Assembly (NCBI RefSeq): GCF_006442975.2
Contig: NZ_CP083954.1
Coordinates: 4,037,501 to 4,101,500 of the forward strand
Length of the DNA: 64,000 bases
Reading direction: 5' to 3'
DNA from: Mesorhizobium sp. B2-1-1
Lineage (GTDB): Bacteria > Pseudomonadota > Alphaproteobacteria > Rhizobiales > Rhizobiaceae
A program made the translations under genes and the position numbers. Shown piece by piece: positions 38,728 through 46,525 of this stretch. Within the stretch, counting starts at the first letter, position 1, and each line of letters begins with the position of its first letter. Below the pieces are notes generated by a model. The model was not told the DNA's origin, did not search any database, and saw only the letters and a program-made list of their open reading frames with translations.

Positions 38728-39771
38728 ATGGAATACCGCACTCTCGGCCGTTCCGGCCTGAAGGTTTCGGCGCTGACGATGGGCACCATGACCTTTGGCG
38801 GCGCCGGCCCGTTCGCGGCTGTGGGCAACAGCGATCTCGCCGAGGCGAAGCGCATGATCGATCTGTGCATTGATGCCGGCATCAATCTCATCGACACGGC
38901 CAATGTCTATTCGGACGGCCTGTCGGAGGAGATCATCGGCGAGGCACTCGGCGGCAAGCGCAGGAACGACGTGCTGATCGCCTCCAAGGCGCGCATGCGC
39001 ATCGGCGACGGTCCCAATGACGAAGGCCTGTCGCGCCATCATTTGATCCGCGAATGCGAGAAAAGCCTTAAGCGGCTCAAGACCGACGTCATCGATATCT
39101 ATTTCCTGCACGAATGGGACGGCGTGACGCCACTCGAAGAGACCATCGCCGCGCTCGACACGCTGGTCGGCCAGGGGAAGATCCGCTATATCGGCTGCTC
39201 CAACTATTCCGGCTGGCAGGTGATGAAGGCGCTCTCCATCAGTGACACCCGCCATCAGCCGCGCTTCGTCACCCAGCAGATCCACTACACGCTCGAAGCA
39301 CGCGAAGCCGAATACGAGCTGCTGCCGATCTCGGTCGACCAGGGATTGGGCGTGCTGGTGTGGAGCCCACTGGCGGGAGGCCTGCTGTCGGGCAAGTATC
39401 ACCGTGACAGCCCGACCGCGCGCCAGGTCGCCGGCTGGTCCGAACCGCCAATCCGCGACGAGGACCGGCTGTGGCGGATCGTCGATGTGCTGGTCGAAAT
39501 CGGTAAGGCCCGCGGTGTGTCCGCCGCACAGGTGGCGCTTGCCTGGCTGCTTGGCCGGCCGGCTATCAGCTCGCTTGTGATCGGCGGGCGCAATGAGGCC
39601 CAGTTCAGGGACAATATCGCGGCGGCCAGCCTGACGCTGGCCGGCGAGGAACGTGATCGCCTCGACGCGGTCAGCCGCCCGCCCCTGCTCTATCCCTATT
39701 GGCATCAGCAGCTGACGGCAAAGGAGCGTTTCGGCGCCGCCGACCTTGTGATCGACCGAAGCAGCTTATAG
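38728..39771 (+). CDS. Aldo/keto reductase
   Basis: NADPH-dependent TIM-barrel oxidoreductase of 347 residues. The catalytic tetrad is visible: Asp in NLIDTANVYSDG, Tyr four residues later, Lys in LIASKARMRIG and His in YFLHEWDG. The phosphate-binding SLVIGGRNEAQFRDN region near residue 290 is typical of AKR family 11/13-like proteins. Preceded by GCGAGGACTGAC. The substrate is unknown. It ends 80 bp before a small charged protein gene. Confidence 0.95.
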   Translation: MEYRTLGRSGLKVSALTMGTMTFGGAGPFAAVGNSDLAEAKRMIDLCIDAGINLIDTANVYSDGLSEEIIGEALGGKRRNDVLIASKARMRIGDGPNDEGLSRHHLIRECEKSLKRLKTDVIDIYFLHEWDGVTPLEETIAALDTLVGQGKIRYIGCSNYSGWQVMKALSISDTRHQPRFVTQQIHYTLEAREAEYELLPISVDQGLGVLVWSPLAGGLLSGKYHRDSPTARQVAGWSEPPIRDEDRLWRIVDVLVEIGKARGVSAAQVALAWLLGRPAISSLVIGGRNEAQFRDNIAAASLTLAGEERDRLDAVSRPPLLYPYWHQQLTAKERFGAADLVIDRSSL

Positions 39772-39851
39772 GAACCCTGGTGCCGGCTCCGAGACATCGG
39801 AAGGCGAACGACGCGTAGTCAGCCCACAAGAACAGCAAAAAAGGAGCCGCT

Positions 39852-39998
39852 ATGGCACGAGCACCAAATTACGATCAGGAACGCAAAGAACGCGATCGCC
39901 AGAAGGCGGCCAAGAAGGCCGAAAAGCTGGCGGCCAAGGCTGCGGCGCGGGAGCGTCAGAAACCCGAGACTGACGCCGAGATTGAAACAGAGGAATGA
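39852..39998 (+). CDS. Small highly charged protein
   Basis: A 48-residue protein below usual length cut-offs. Preceded by AAAAAAGGAGCCGCT, an excellent ribosome binding site. The sequence is lysine, arginine, glutamate and alanine rich with an uninterrupted amphipathic helix (ERKERDRQKAAKKAEKLAAKAA) and an acidic tail (TDAEIETEE). Short proteins of this kind are widely conserved in rhizobia but uncharacterised. A coiled-coil or nucleic-acid-binding role is possible. Confidence 0.68.
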   Translation: MARAPNYDQERKERDRQKAAKKAEKLAAKAAARERQKPETDAEIETEE

Positions 39999-40025
39999 CG
40001 GCGCGCGGCGGCAATCCGGCCTGGA

Positions 40026-40286
40026 TCAGGCCGGCGCCTTGTCGCTGACGAAGACGTCCACTTCACGCGCCGCCGCGATAAAGGCGCGCCTTGCGTTCAT
40101 GGCCGGCTTGTCGCCGGCCAGCGCATCGTGGCAGGCCTGCAGCGCCGCGCGATGCTTGGGGGTGCGCTTGCCGGGCCAGCTGTTCATGAGATAGTCGGAA
40201 GCCTCGCGGGCCGAGCGTAAGAGCTGTGTACTTCCCGCCGTGACTGATTTGACGGTCACGGGTACTTCAAATCGGTTGTTTTCCAT
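40026..40286 (-). CDS. DUF982 protein
   Basis: An 86-residue protein with the DUF982 core: VTVKSVTAGSTQLLRSAREASDYLMNSWPGKRTPKHRAALQACHDALAGDKPAMNARRAFIAAARE. DUF982 proteins are abundant in Mesorhizobium and Rhizobium, often in many copies per genome, with no known function. The two neighbouring genes on either side are unrelated. Confidence 0.8.
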   Translation of the reverse strand: MENNRFEVPVTVKSVTAGSTQLLRSAREASDYLMNSWPGKRTPKHRAALQACHDALAGDKPAMNARRAFIAAAREVDVFVSDKAPA

Positions 40287-40389
40287 CGCCCGGTCCTACG
40301 CCATCGGCGTCCGCGAAGCGAGGCCGAAAGTGGGGCTCGGGGCCGGTGGTCCTTTTTTCGGCGGCGAGTGGCCTGCCCTGCAGGCCGCA

Positions 40390-41055
40390 TTATGCCGCCA
40401 CGACGGCAAATCCCCTGGCGCGAAGGCCGCGGCGATCATTGGCCAGCGACGTCAACAGACGGTCGCGACTGCCCACGATATGCTGCGAGAGCAAGCGCGC
40501 GGCTTCCTGTGCATCGCCGCTCCGCACGGCGGCCAGGATGGCATGATGTTCGGCCCACGCGCGGCCAAGGGCCGCTCCATCGCGTACCTCCAGCCAACGG
40601 GCGCGCGAAAGCCTGGTCATCGCGTCGCGGACGGCCCGAAACAGGAATTCATTGCCGGACAGTCGCGCCAGCTCGATGTGGAAATCCATGCCGACGCGAT
40701 GCCATTCCTCGCGCGGAGTGTCGTCGTCGCAGGAGACGAGCATAGCCTCGATGACATCGACGGCACTTCTGTCGGCAAGCCCGCATGTCAGCCGCAAGGC
40801 CGCGACCTCGACCGCTTCGCGGTAGACCGCGATCTGCTCGAGTTCGGCCAGGTTGATGGGCGAGACCGTCCAGCCGCGCCCGTCCCTGCCGACCAGCCCT
40901 TCGGTTTCGAGCCGCAGCAGCGCAGCCCTGACCGGCGTGCGCGAGGCGCCGAAGCGGCTTTCGATCCAGCGCTCGGTGAGTTTCTCACCCGGGCCGATCT
41001 CAAGTCCAAGGATCATCTCGCGGAGCTGCCGTTCGACGTTGTGCATCTGCGACAT
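40390..41055 (-). CDS. GntR-family transcriptional regulator (FCD subfamily)
   Basis: A 221-residue regulator: winged-helix domain at about residues 5-70 (LREMILGLEIGPGEKLTERWIESRFGASRTPVRAALLRLETEGLV) and a C-terminal all-helical FCD ligand domain (80-210) with metal-binding positions typical of the family (EEWHRVGMDFHIELARLSGN and AEHHAILAAVRSGD). It is divergent from an MFS transporter and both share a GGTATCC operator region. FCD regulators respond to organic acids; the ligand here is unknown. The start is taken at 41055 to match family N termini. Confidence 0.9.
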   Translation of the reverse strand: MSQMHNVERQLREMILGLEIGPGEKLTERWIESRFGASRTPVRAALLRLETEGLVGRDGRGWTVSPINLAELEQIAVYREAVEVAALRLTCGLADRSAVDVIEAMLVSCDDDTPREEWHRVGMDFHIELARLSGNEFLFRAVRDAMTRLSRARWLEVRDGAALGRAWAEHHAILAAVRSGDAQEAARLLSQHIVGSRDRLLTSLANDRRGLRARGFAVVAA

Positions 41056-41111
41056 CGTTGTTGCCTTTTCACGTGCCCGCATTGACAGCGGTCGGGCTGT
41101 GGGTCCATGAC

Positions 41112-41143
41112 GGATACCGACTTGGTATCCCAAAATGGTATCC
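41112..41143. promoter_or_regulatory. GntR operator cluster
   Basis: Inverted repeat GGATACC (41112-41118) and GGTATCC (41124-41130) with a 5-bp spacer, followed by a third GGTATCC at 41137-41143. It lies 57 bp from the regulator start and 31 bp from the MFS start, so binding could control both. TGGTATCC-type sites are typical of FCD regulators. Confidence 0.75.
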
Positions 41144-41173
41144 ACAACAATCCCTGGCACACGCAGGCACGGC

Positions 41174-42427
41174 ATGACGCAGAACGATACGGAACAGGGC
41201 GGCTACAATATCCACTGGCGGCGCAATCTCGCCGTCTGCTTCGCGGGTTCGTTCAGCACGCTCATCGCCATGACCCTGCTCTTGCCGTTCCTGCCGCTCT
41301 ATGTCGAGCAACTGGGCGTCGAGGGCCATGCGGCGATCGTGCAATGGTCGGGCATCGCCTATGGGGCGACCTTCTTCGCGGCGGCGCTCGTTGCGCCGTT
41401 ATGGGGACGGCTCGGCGACCGCTACGGCCGCAAGCTGATGCTGGTGCGCGCCTCCTTCGGCATGGCGATCTGCATGTCGCTGACCGGAATGGTCGAGACG
41501 GTCTGGCAATTGGTGCTGCTGCGCCTGCTGATCGGCTTTGCCGGCGGCTATTCCTCCGGCTCGACCATATTGGTGGCCATGCAGACGCCGAAGGACCGCT
41601 CCGGCTGGGCGCTCGGTGTCTTGTCCGCTGGCATCACGGCAGGTTCGCTGGTCGGCCCCTTGCTCGGCGGCGCGCTGCCGCCGGTAATCGGCATCCGCGC
41701 GACCTTTCTGTTGTCCGGCGGCGTCATCTTCCTTGCCTTTCTGGCGACGACATTCCTGATCAAGGAGAACCAGCGCCCGCAAGCAAGCAAAGCCGCGACG
41801 GCGGCAAAGCCGAAGAGCGGCTGGTCGCAAATTGCCGACAAGCGTCCGGTCGTGGCCATGCTGACGACCGGCATGCTGCTGGCCTTCGCCACCATGTCGA
41901 TCGAGCCGATCATCACCGTCTATGTGCAGCAGCTGATCGAGGACCAGAGCCGGGTGACGCTCGTTGCCGGCGTGGTGATGTCGGCGGCCGCCCTTGGCGC
42001 AATCCTGTCGGCGTCATGGCTTGGCAGGCTCGCCGACCGCGTCGGTCACTGGAACGTCGTCGTCGGCGCGCTGGCCGTGTCGGCGCTGCTGCTCATTCCG
42101 CAGGCCTTCGTCACCGACGGCTGGCAACTGATCGGGCTGCGCTTCCTGATGGGCCTGGCGCTCGGCGGTTTGCTGCCTTGCATCACCAGCGTCATCCGCC
42201 ACAACATTCCCGACGGCGTCGGCGGCAACGTGCTCGGTCTTTCGATCTCGGCCCAATATGTCGGCCAGGTCGCCGGACCGCTTGCCGGCGGTTTCGTCGG
42301 CGGCCATTTCGGCATGCGGGCGGTGTTTCTCGGCACGTCGGTGCTGATGGCGCTCGGCGCGGTCTACAACTGGATTGTCCAGGCGCGGCGGACGCGGAAT
42401 ATGTTGATGGAAGCGGGCAAGCCCTGA
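41174..42427 (+). CDS. MFS transporter
   Basis: A 417-residue 12-helix transporter. Motif A is LWGRLGDRYGRKLMLVRA after helix 2, and ASWLGRLADRVGHWNVVVGA repeats it in the second half. A central loop (KENQRPQASKAATAAKPKSGW) divides the halves. The start at 41174 leaves the operator outside the coding region; an alternative ATG at 41135 would include it. The substrate is probably related to the ligand of the divergent GntR protein. It is followed after 36 bp by a DUF423 gene. Confidence 0.9.
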   Translation: MTQNDTEQGGYNIHWRRNLAVCFAGSFSTLIAMTLLLPFLPLYVEQLGVEGHAAIVQWSGIAYGATFFAAALVAPLWGRLGDRYGRKLMLVRASFGMAICMSLTGMVETVWQLVLLRLLIGFAGGYSSGSTILVAMQTPKDRSGWALGVLSAGITAGSLVGPLLGGALPPVIGIRATFLLSGGVIFLAFLATTFLIKENQRPQASKAATAAKPKSGWSQIADKRPVVAMLTTGMLLAFATMSIEPIITVYVQQLIEDQSRVTLVAGVVMSAAALGAILSASWLGRLADRVGHWNVVVGALAVSALLLIPQAFVTDGWQLIGLRFLMGLALGGLLPCITSVIRHNIPDGVGGNVLGLSISAQYVGQVAGPLAGGFVGGHFGMRAVFLGTSVLMALGAVYNWIVQARRTRNMLMEAGKP

Positions 42428-42463
42428 CGAACTGCCCAGCCGATCAACCGAAGGAGCGTCGAC

Positions 42464-42829
42464 ATGAACCTGACCGAAACGACCGGCAGCCGTCTGCTTG
42501 TGCTCGCCGCCGGCATCGTGGGCGCGGCCGGCGTGGCGCTGTCGGCGGCCGCCGCACATCTCGGCGGCGCCTTCACCGGTACGGCGGCATCGTTCCTGCT
42601 GATGCACGCACCGGTGTTTCTCGCCGTCGGTCTCCTCGACGCGAATCGCCCGCTGCGGTTAGCCAGCCTGGTGCTGCTCGTCGGGCTCGTGCTTTTCACG
42701 GGCGATCTTCTCGCCCGCGATTTTCTCGGATCGAGGCTGTTTCCGATGTCGGCGCCGATCGGAGGCACCCTGCTCATCGCAGGCTGGCTGACCATAGCTG
42801 TCTCCGCCGTGGTGCGTCGGCGACCCTGA
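42464..42829 (+). CDS. DUF423 membrane protein
   Basis: A 121-residue protein with four predicted transmembrane helices, the DUF423 layout. It starts behind AAGGAGCGTCG and contains GVALSAAAAHLGG, FLLMHAPVFLAVGLLD and PIGGTLLIAGWLTIAVSAV, typical blocks. Function unknown. Probably cotranscribed with the MFS gene 36 bp upstream, which is an unusual partner. Confidence 0.85.
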   Translation: MNLTETTGSRLLVLAAGIVGAAGVALSAAAAHLGGAFTGTAASFLLMHAPVFLAVGLLDANRPLRLASLVLLVGLVLFTGDLLARDFLGSRLFPMSAPIGGTLLIAGWLTIAVSAVVRRRP

Positions 42830-42844
42830 GATGCGCGGCCGGTT

Positions 42845-42994
42845 TCAATCCCGGCGACGTTCAAGTCGGATCCAAAGATCGCGGTTGCGCGCCGAGAGCG
42901 TCGCGCGGCGCGGCGCCTCTGGCCGCTCCGCGGCCGTGCCGATGCCCCAATAATTGCGATAAATGTCGTCGAACAGATGCTTCATGGGATGCAT
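42845..42994 (-). CDS. Small peptide A of a paralogous pair
   Basis: A 49-residue protein behind an excellent GAGGAGAAGAGCC site. It is homologous to peptide B: both begin MHP, share LF-DIYRN-W-IG and end in an arginine-rich helix. No signal peptide or transmembrane segment. Its promoter contains the TTGAATCGATCCAA palindrome at 43018-43031, which also occurs upstream of peptide B and of the divergent LacI gene. No match to a family I recognise. Confidence 0.65.
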   Translation of the reverse strand: MHPMKHLFDDIYRNYWGIGTAAERPEAPRRATLSARNRDLWIRLERRRD

Positions 42995-43017
42995 GGCTCT
43001 TCTCCTCTTGATTTGAA

Positions 43018-43031
43018 TTGAATCGATCCAA
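43018..43031. promoter_or_regulatory. LacI operator copy 1 (upstream of peptide A)
   Basis: TTGAATCGATCCAA, an almost perfect palindrome centred on ATCGAT, 24 bp before the start of peptide A and 28 bp past the stop of peptide B. Confidence 0.85.
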
Positions 43032-43058
43032 TAGGCCGACGCAAAAAATTCACGCCAG

Positions 43059-43202
43059 TCAGCTCCGCTTGCGCGCCACCAGGAAGCGCAGATCGCGAAT
43101 CCACGGGCTTGTTCCGCCGCGGCGCTTGGACTTGTTGGCGGCCGACCCGATGCTCCAGTCGTTGCGGTAGATGTCTTCGAACAGATAGTTAACAGGATGC
43201 AT
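43059..43202 (-). CDS. Small peptide B of a paralogous pair
   Basis: A 47-residue protein behind GGGAGGTGCGCC. The N-terminal half (MHPVNYLFEDIYRNDWSIG) matches peptide A at most positions; the C-terminal half keeps a WIRDLRFLVARKRS end against A's RDLWIRLERRRD. Basic throughout, no predicted membrane segment. It is transcribed away from the LacI gene, from a promoter with TTGACC and TATCTT separated by 17 bp and the LacI operator immediately downstream. Function unknown. Confidence 0.68.
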   Translation of the reverse strand: MHPVNYLFEDIYRNDWSIGSAANKSKRRGGTSPWIRDLRFLVARKRS

Positions 43203-43245
43203 GGCGCACCTCCCATCCAGGTTTAATCCAGCAGGCAGATCTTAG

Positions 43246-43259
43246 TTGGATCGATTCAA
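43246..43259. promoter_or_regulatory. LacI operator copy 2 (upstream of peptide B)
   Basis: TTGGATCGATTCAA, the reverse complement of copies 1 and 3. It lies immediately downstream of the -10 of the peptide B promoter, the position expected for repression. Confidence 0.88.
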
Positions 43260-43287
43260 AGATAGGCCTATGGAAGCCGCCGGTCAA
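43259..43287 (-). promoter_or_regulatory. Promoter of peptide B
   Basis: On the minus strand -35 TTGACC (43282-43287), a 17-bp spacer and -10 TATCTT (43259-43264), directly abutting the LacI operator. Peptide A has the similar GGCCTATTG sequence right before its operator, but a weaker -35. Confidence 0.7.
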
Positions 43288-43294
43288 GCAAAAT

Positions 43295-43308
43295 TTGAAT
43301 CGATCCAA
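43295..43308. promoter_or_regulatory. LacI operator copy 3 (upstream of the lacI gene)
   Basis: TTGAATCGATCCAA, 58 bp before the LacI start; the operator's TTGAAT can serve as -35 with TAGATG (43318-43323) 17 bp downstream as -10. This suggests autoregulation. Confidence 0.85.
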
Positions 43309-43366
43309 CGAAAGTGCTAGATGCAAGTCGGGAACGTGCTAAATGCATATCAGGAGGCACGCGCAA

Positions 43367-44443
43367 ATGGCGTCACTCACCGCAGGCAATCGACGACCCG
43401 TCCGGCTGGCCGACATCGCCAAGGCGGCCGGTGTTTCGCATGGTACCGCCTCCAATGTCTTCAGCCGCCCTGAGATCGTGCGCGAAGAAGTCCGCGAACG
43501 GGTCCGTGCGGCGGCCGAGGCGATGGGCTATGCCGGCCCCGATCCCAAGGGCCGCCTGCTGCGGGCCGGCAAGGTCAACGCCATCGGCGTGGCCACCGCG
43601 GAGCCCCTTTCCTATTTCTTCGAGGATCCCTTCGCGCGCGTGATGATGGCCGGTATCTCGCAGGCCTGCGATGCGACCGGGGCCGGTATCTCGTTAGTCT
43701 CGGCCGCCAACAACGAACAGCTTGCCTGGAATATCCAGAGCGCCCTGGTCGACGGCTTCATCGTCTTCTGTATCGAAGGCGGCTCGCGCCTTGTCGAATT
43801 GGCCCGCGAGCGCAAACTGCCCTTCGTGGCGCTGGACCTGGATTCGGAGGATGGATCCGTCGCGGCGATCGGCGTCGACAACATCGCCGGCGCCAGCCTG
43901 GCGGCGCGCCATCTGACGGAACTCGGGCATCGCCGCTTTGCCGTGCTGGCGCTGCCTTTCGCCGACGGCAGGACAGGCATCATTTCGCCCGAGGAGCTTC
44001 GCGCCGCGGCCTATGCGGGGACACGCGATCGCCTCACCGGCTACTTCCGGGAGCTTTCGCGGGTTGGCATCGATACATCCAAAGTGCCCGTCTACGAAAC
44101 CGCCAACGATGCCGCCACCACAAAGGCGGGGCTGGAAACGATCTTTGCTTCCGGCGAACCACCCACGGCCATCCTGGCGATGTCGGACAGGATGGCCTTG
44201 GCAACGCTTGAATGGCTGAGCGCGCGCGGGCTGAATGTCCCCGATGATGTTTCGGTCATCGGTTTCGACGGCGTTCCCGAAGCAGAGTTGTCCGAGCCAC
44301 CGTTGACCACGGTCGCACAGCCGATCGCCGAGATGGGCCGGCTTGCCGTCAAGGCAATCCTGGAAAGCGACGGCAAGGTCAGCCGGCAGTTGCTGCCGGT
44401 CGAACTGATCGTGCGCGCCTCCTCGGCTCCACCGCGCCGCTGA
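43367..44443 (+). CDS. LacI-family transcriptional regulator
   Basis: A 358-residue repressor. The N-terminal HTH is VRLADIAKAAGVSHGTASNVFSRPEIVREEVRERV (about residues 11-47) with the hinge helix GYAGPDPKGRLLRAGK, followed by a periplasmic-binding-like sensor domain (SYFFEDPFARVMMAGI, ERKLPFVALDLDSEDGS, VSVIGFDGVPEAELSEPPLTTV). The start at 43367 has GGAGG nine bases upstream; 43343 is an alternative. Three identical palindromes in this neighbourhood support autoregulation and control of the two peptides. No sugar transport or catabolic gene is adjacent, so the ligand is unknown. Confidence 0.93.
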   Translation: MASLTAGNRRPVRLADIAKAAGVSHGTASNVFSRPEIVREEVRERVRAAAEAMGYAGPDPKGRLLRAGKVNAIGVATAEPLSYFFEDPFARVMMAGISQACDATGAGISLVSAANNEQLAWNIQSALVDGFIVFCIEGGSRLVELARERKLPFVALDLDSEDGSVAAIGVDNIAGASLAARHLTELGHRRFAVLALPFADGRTGIISPEELRAAAYAGTRDRLTGYFRELSRVGIDTSKVPVYETANDAATTKAGLETIFASGEPPTAILAMSDRMALATLEWLSARGLNVPDDVSVIGFDGVPEAELSEPPLTTVAQPIAEMGRLAVKAILESDGKVSRQLLPVELIVRASSAPPRR

Positions 44444-44461
44444 AACCGGGCTCGCTGACCC

Positions 44462-45640
44462 TCAGTGGTTGGCTCTTGCTACGGCCGAGATACCGAAAGA
44501 CGGCTGGACGGGCTTGGCGTCCTTTTGCGTCGTCCTGGCTTTCCCCGAACCGCCGATGGTCGACAACCATTCGAGATAGAAAGCGAGCGCGAACTGCATG
44601 GCAATGCCGGCGGCGAGCAACAGGCTGTCATAAGCGAGGCCGCCGGGATTGATCAGTTTCATCACCTGGGCAACCATGGCGATCAGCGTGCCGGCGATGA
44701 ACACCGGAAGCGAACGCTTGCCGAGTATCGCCAGCGGATGGTCGGGGCCGGTGCGGAACAGGTTCGAGACCGCAGGCAGTGCCACCACCAGATAGCTGAC
44801 CGCCAGGATGTGCAGCAGCCGCGGGAGCGACAGGAATGTCTTGTCGAAGCCGGTCAGCACCACCGGCAGGTCGAACCAGGTCACCTGGCCCCAAAGCGGA
44901 CTATGCACCCATGCCAACGCGGCCAGCACATAGGCCGCGGCGGCACCGATCAGCCAGCGGTTGGCTGGAATGACGCCGCCGCGCCTGACATGCAGCATGG
45001 CGGCAAGGCCGATATTGAACAGGAATTGCCAAGACAGCGGGTTGAGGAACCAGAGGCCGGGCTCGGGATAGTTCGGCGGGGCGATCTGCCAGATGCCGGC
45101 AACAAGCCATAGCAAGCCGGACACTGTCAGCGCTGCAAGCGGCCTGTAGCTGATGAACAGCAAGAAGGCCGGCGCCAGCAAAAGCAGCACCGCGTAGACC
45201 GGCAGGATGTTGTTGTAGCCGAGTTGGTGGCCGAGCGTGACGATGCCGACCAGCACCTCGGGCGTGTCCTTCATCAGCGGTTCGATGTTGATCAGCTTCA
45301 GCAGTTCCGGCCGCCGGCCGAACACCGCCGCGGCACAGAACAATGCCATCACCGCCATCGTGGTGACGATATGGGCGATATAGAGCACGCCTGCCCGCCG
45401 CCACATTTTCAGCGTCGCGAGCAGCCGGCCTCCCGGGCGGAACTTCGTGCCATAGGCAAGCGCGACCGAAATGCCCGATATCAGCACGAAAGCCTCGGCC
45501 GCATCCGAAAAGCCGAAATTCTTGTAGGTCAGGGTCTCAAAAGCCGTGCCCGGCACATGGTCGACGAAGATCGTCAGCAGCGCGAGCGCACGCAGCACAT
45601 CGATGCGCGTATCGCGCTCGGTTGGAACTGGGGTGGTCAT
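44462..45640 (-). CDS. opgC: OpgC-type membrane acyltransferase
   Basis: A 392-residue integral membrane protein with ten or so helices. The N-terminal RDTRIDVLRALALLTIFVDHVPGTAFE carries the OpgC-family signature, and SGISVALAYGTKFRPGG follows the second helix. OpgC proteins succinylate osmoregulated periplasmic glucans. Rhizobia make cyclic beta-glucans, so substituted cyclic glucan is a plausible substrate. The start at 45640 is ATG; a TTG at 45646 is also possible. Confidence 0.88.
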   Translation of the reverse strand: MTTPVPTERDTRIDVLRALALLTIFVDHVPGTAFETLTYKNFGFSDAAEAFVLISGISVALAYGTKFRPGGRLLATLKMWRRAGVLYIAHIVTTMAVMALFCAAAVFGRRPELLKLINIEPLMKDTPEVLVGIVTLGHQLGYNNILPVYAVLLLLAPAFLLFISYRPLAALTVSGLLWLVAGIWQIAPPNYPEPGLWFLNPLSWQFLFNIGLAAMLHVRRGGVIPANRWLIGAAAAYVLAALAWVHSPLWGQVTWFDLPVVLTGFDKTFLSLPRLLHILAVSYLVVALPAVSNLFRTGPDHPLAILGKRSLPVFIAGTLIAMVAQVMKLINPGGLAYDSLLLAAGIAMQFALAFYLEWLSTIGGSGKARTTQKDAKPVQPSFGISAVARANH

Positions 45641-45841
45641 CGACAAAAGGCCTCAAAGCTGGTTGTTCATGCCCAGCAATGCGACCCCCGGCGCACCGCT
45701 TCGATTCCTCCGCGATGGAGTATATCGGCGCAGAAACGGACTGAAATGCGCCCGGTTCAATCAACTTTCGCGGAGCATGAAAATATTGCGTTTTGAAGCC
45801 GGCAAATTGAGTGAAACGAAATGTAATCAAAAGGATACGGC

Positions 45842-46501
45842 ATGAGCGATACAAGCGTCGAAAACAGCCTGCCGCGGCTGGATCTGGCCTTTCCCTATCG
45901 CTTCTTCGGATCCGGCGGGGCCAGCGACGAATGCCTGTTCCTGCTGCATGGATCAGGTGTCGACGAGACGACCCTGGTGCCGCTGGCGAGGCAGATCGCA
46001 CCGCATGCCTGCCTGGTCGCCGTGCGTGGCCGCATCGTCCAGGACGACGGCTTCCGCTGGTTCGAGCGGATCACGCCGACCAGCTTCGAGCAGGCCAGCA
46101 TCCGCCGCGAGACGGCCGCTTTCGCACGCTTCATGGCCGAGGCCATGAAGCGGCACCGGATCGATCCGAAGCGCGCGGCTTTCCTCGGCTATTCCAACGG
46201 CGCCAATCTGGTTTCCAGCCTGATGCTGCTCCATCCCGGCCTTGTCGGACGGGCGGCACTGCTGCGGCCGATGCCGGTGCTGGACGAGACGCCGGCAACC
46301 GATCTGACCGGCATCAAGGCGCTGATTGTCGCCGGCGCCGCCGACCTGACCTACGGACCCTTCGCGCCGGCCCTGGTAACGCTGCTCAGCCAGCGCGGCG
46401 CCGAGGTCGACGCGCGTATCGTCGCTTCGGGCCATGAAATCGGCGACCCCGATGCCGCGATCGTGCGGCAATGGCTTGCTCCGCCCGCTCCTGCCGCCTG
46501 A
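45842..46501 (+). CDS. Alpha/beta hydrolase (carboxylesterase/phospholipase family)
   Basis: A 219-residue serine hydrolase: nucleophile Ser in FLGYSNGANL (about residue 117), acid in IVAGAADLTYGP and His in ASGHEIGDPD near the C terminus. Oxyanion motif LLHGSGVDE is at about residues 37-45. The family includes carboxylesterases and lysophospholipases with broad substrates; a hydroxyquinol-type role is sometimes annotated but not supported here. Divergent from opgC. Confidence 0.9.
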   Translation: MSDTSVENSLPRLDLAFPYRFFGSGGASDECLFLLHGSGVDETTLVPLARQIAPHACLVAVRGRIVQDDGFRWFERITPTSFEQASIRRETAAFARFMAEAMKRHRIDPKRAAFLGYSNGANLVSSLMLLHPGLVGRAALLRPMPVLDETPATDLTGIKALIVAGAADLTYGPFAPALVTLLSQRGAEVDARIVASGHEIGDPDAAIVRQWLAPPAPAA

Positions 46502-46525
46502 CGGGCAAGACGCGGATCGCCGCGC

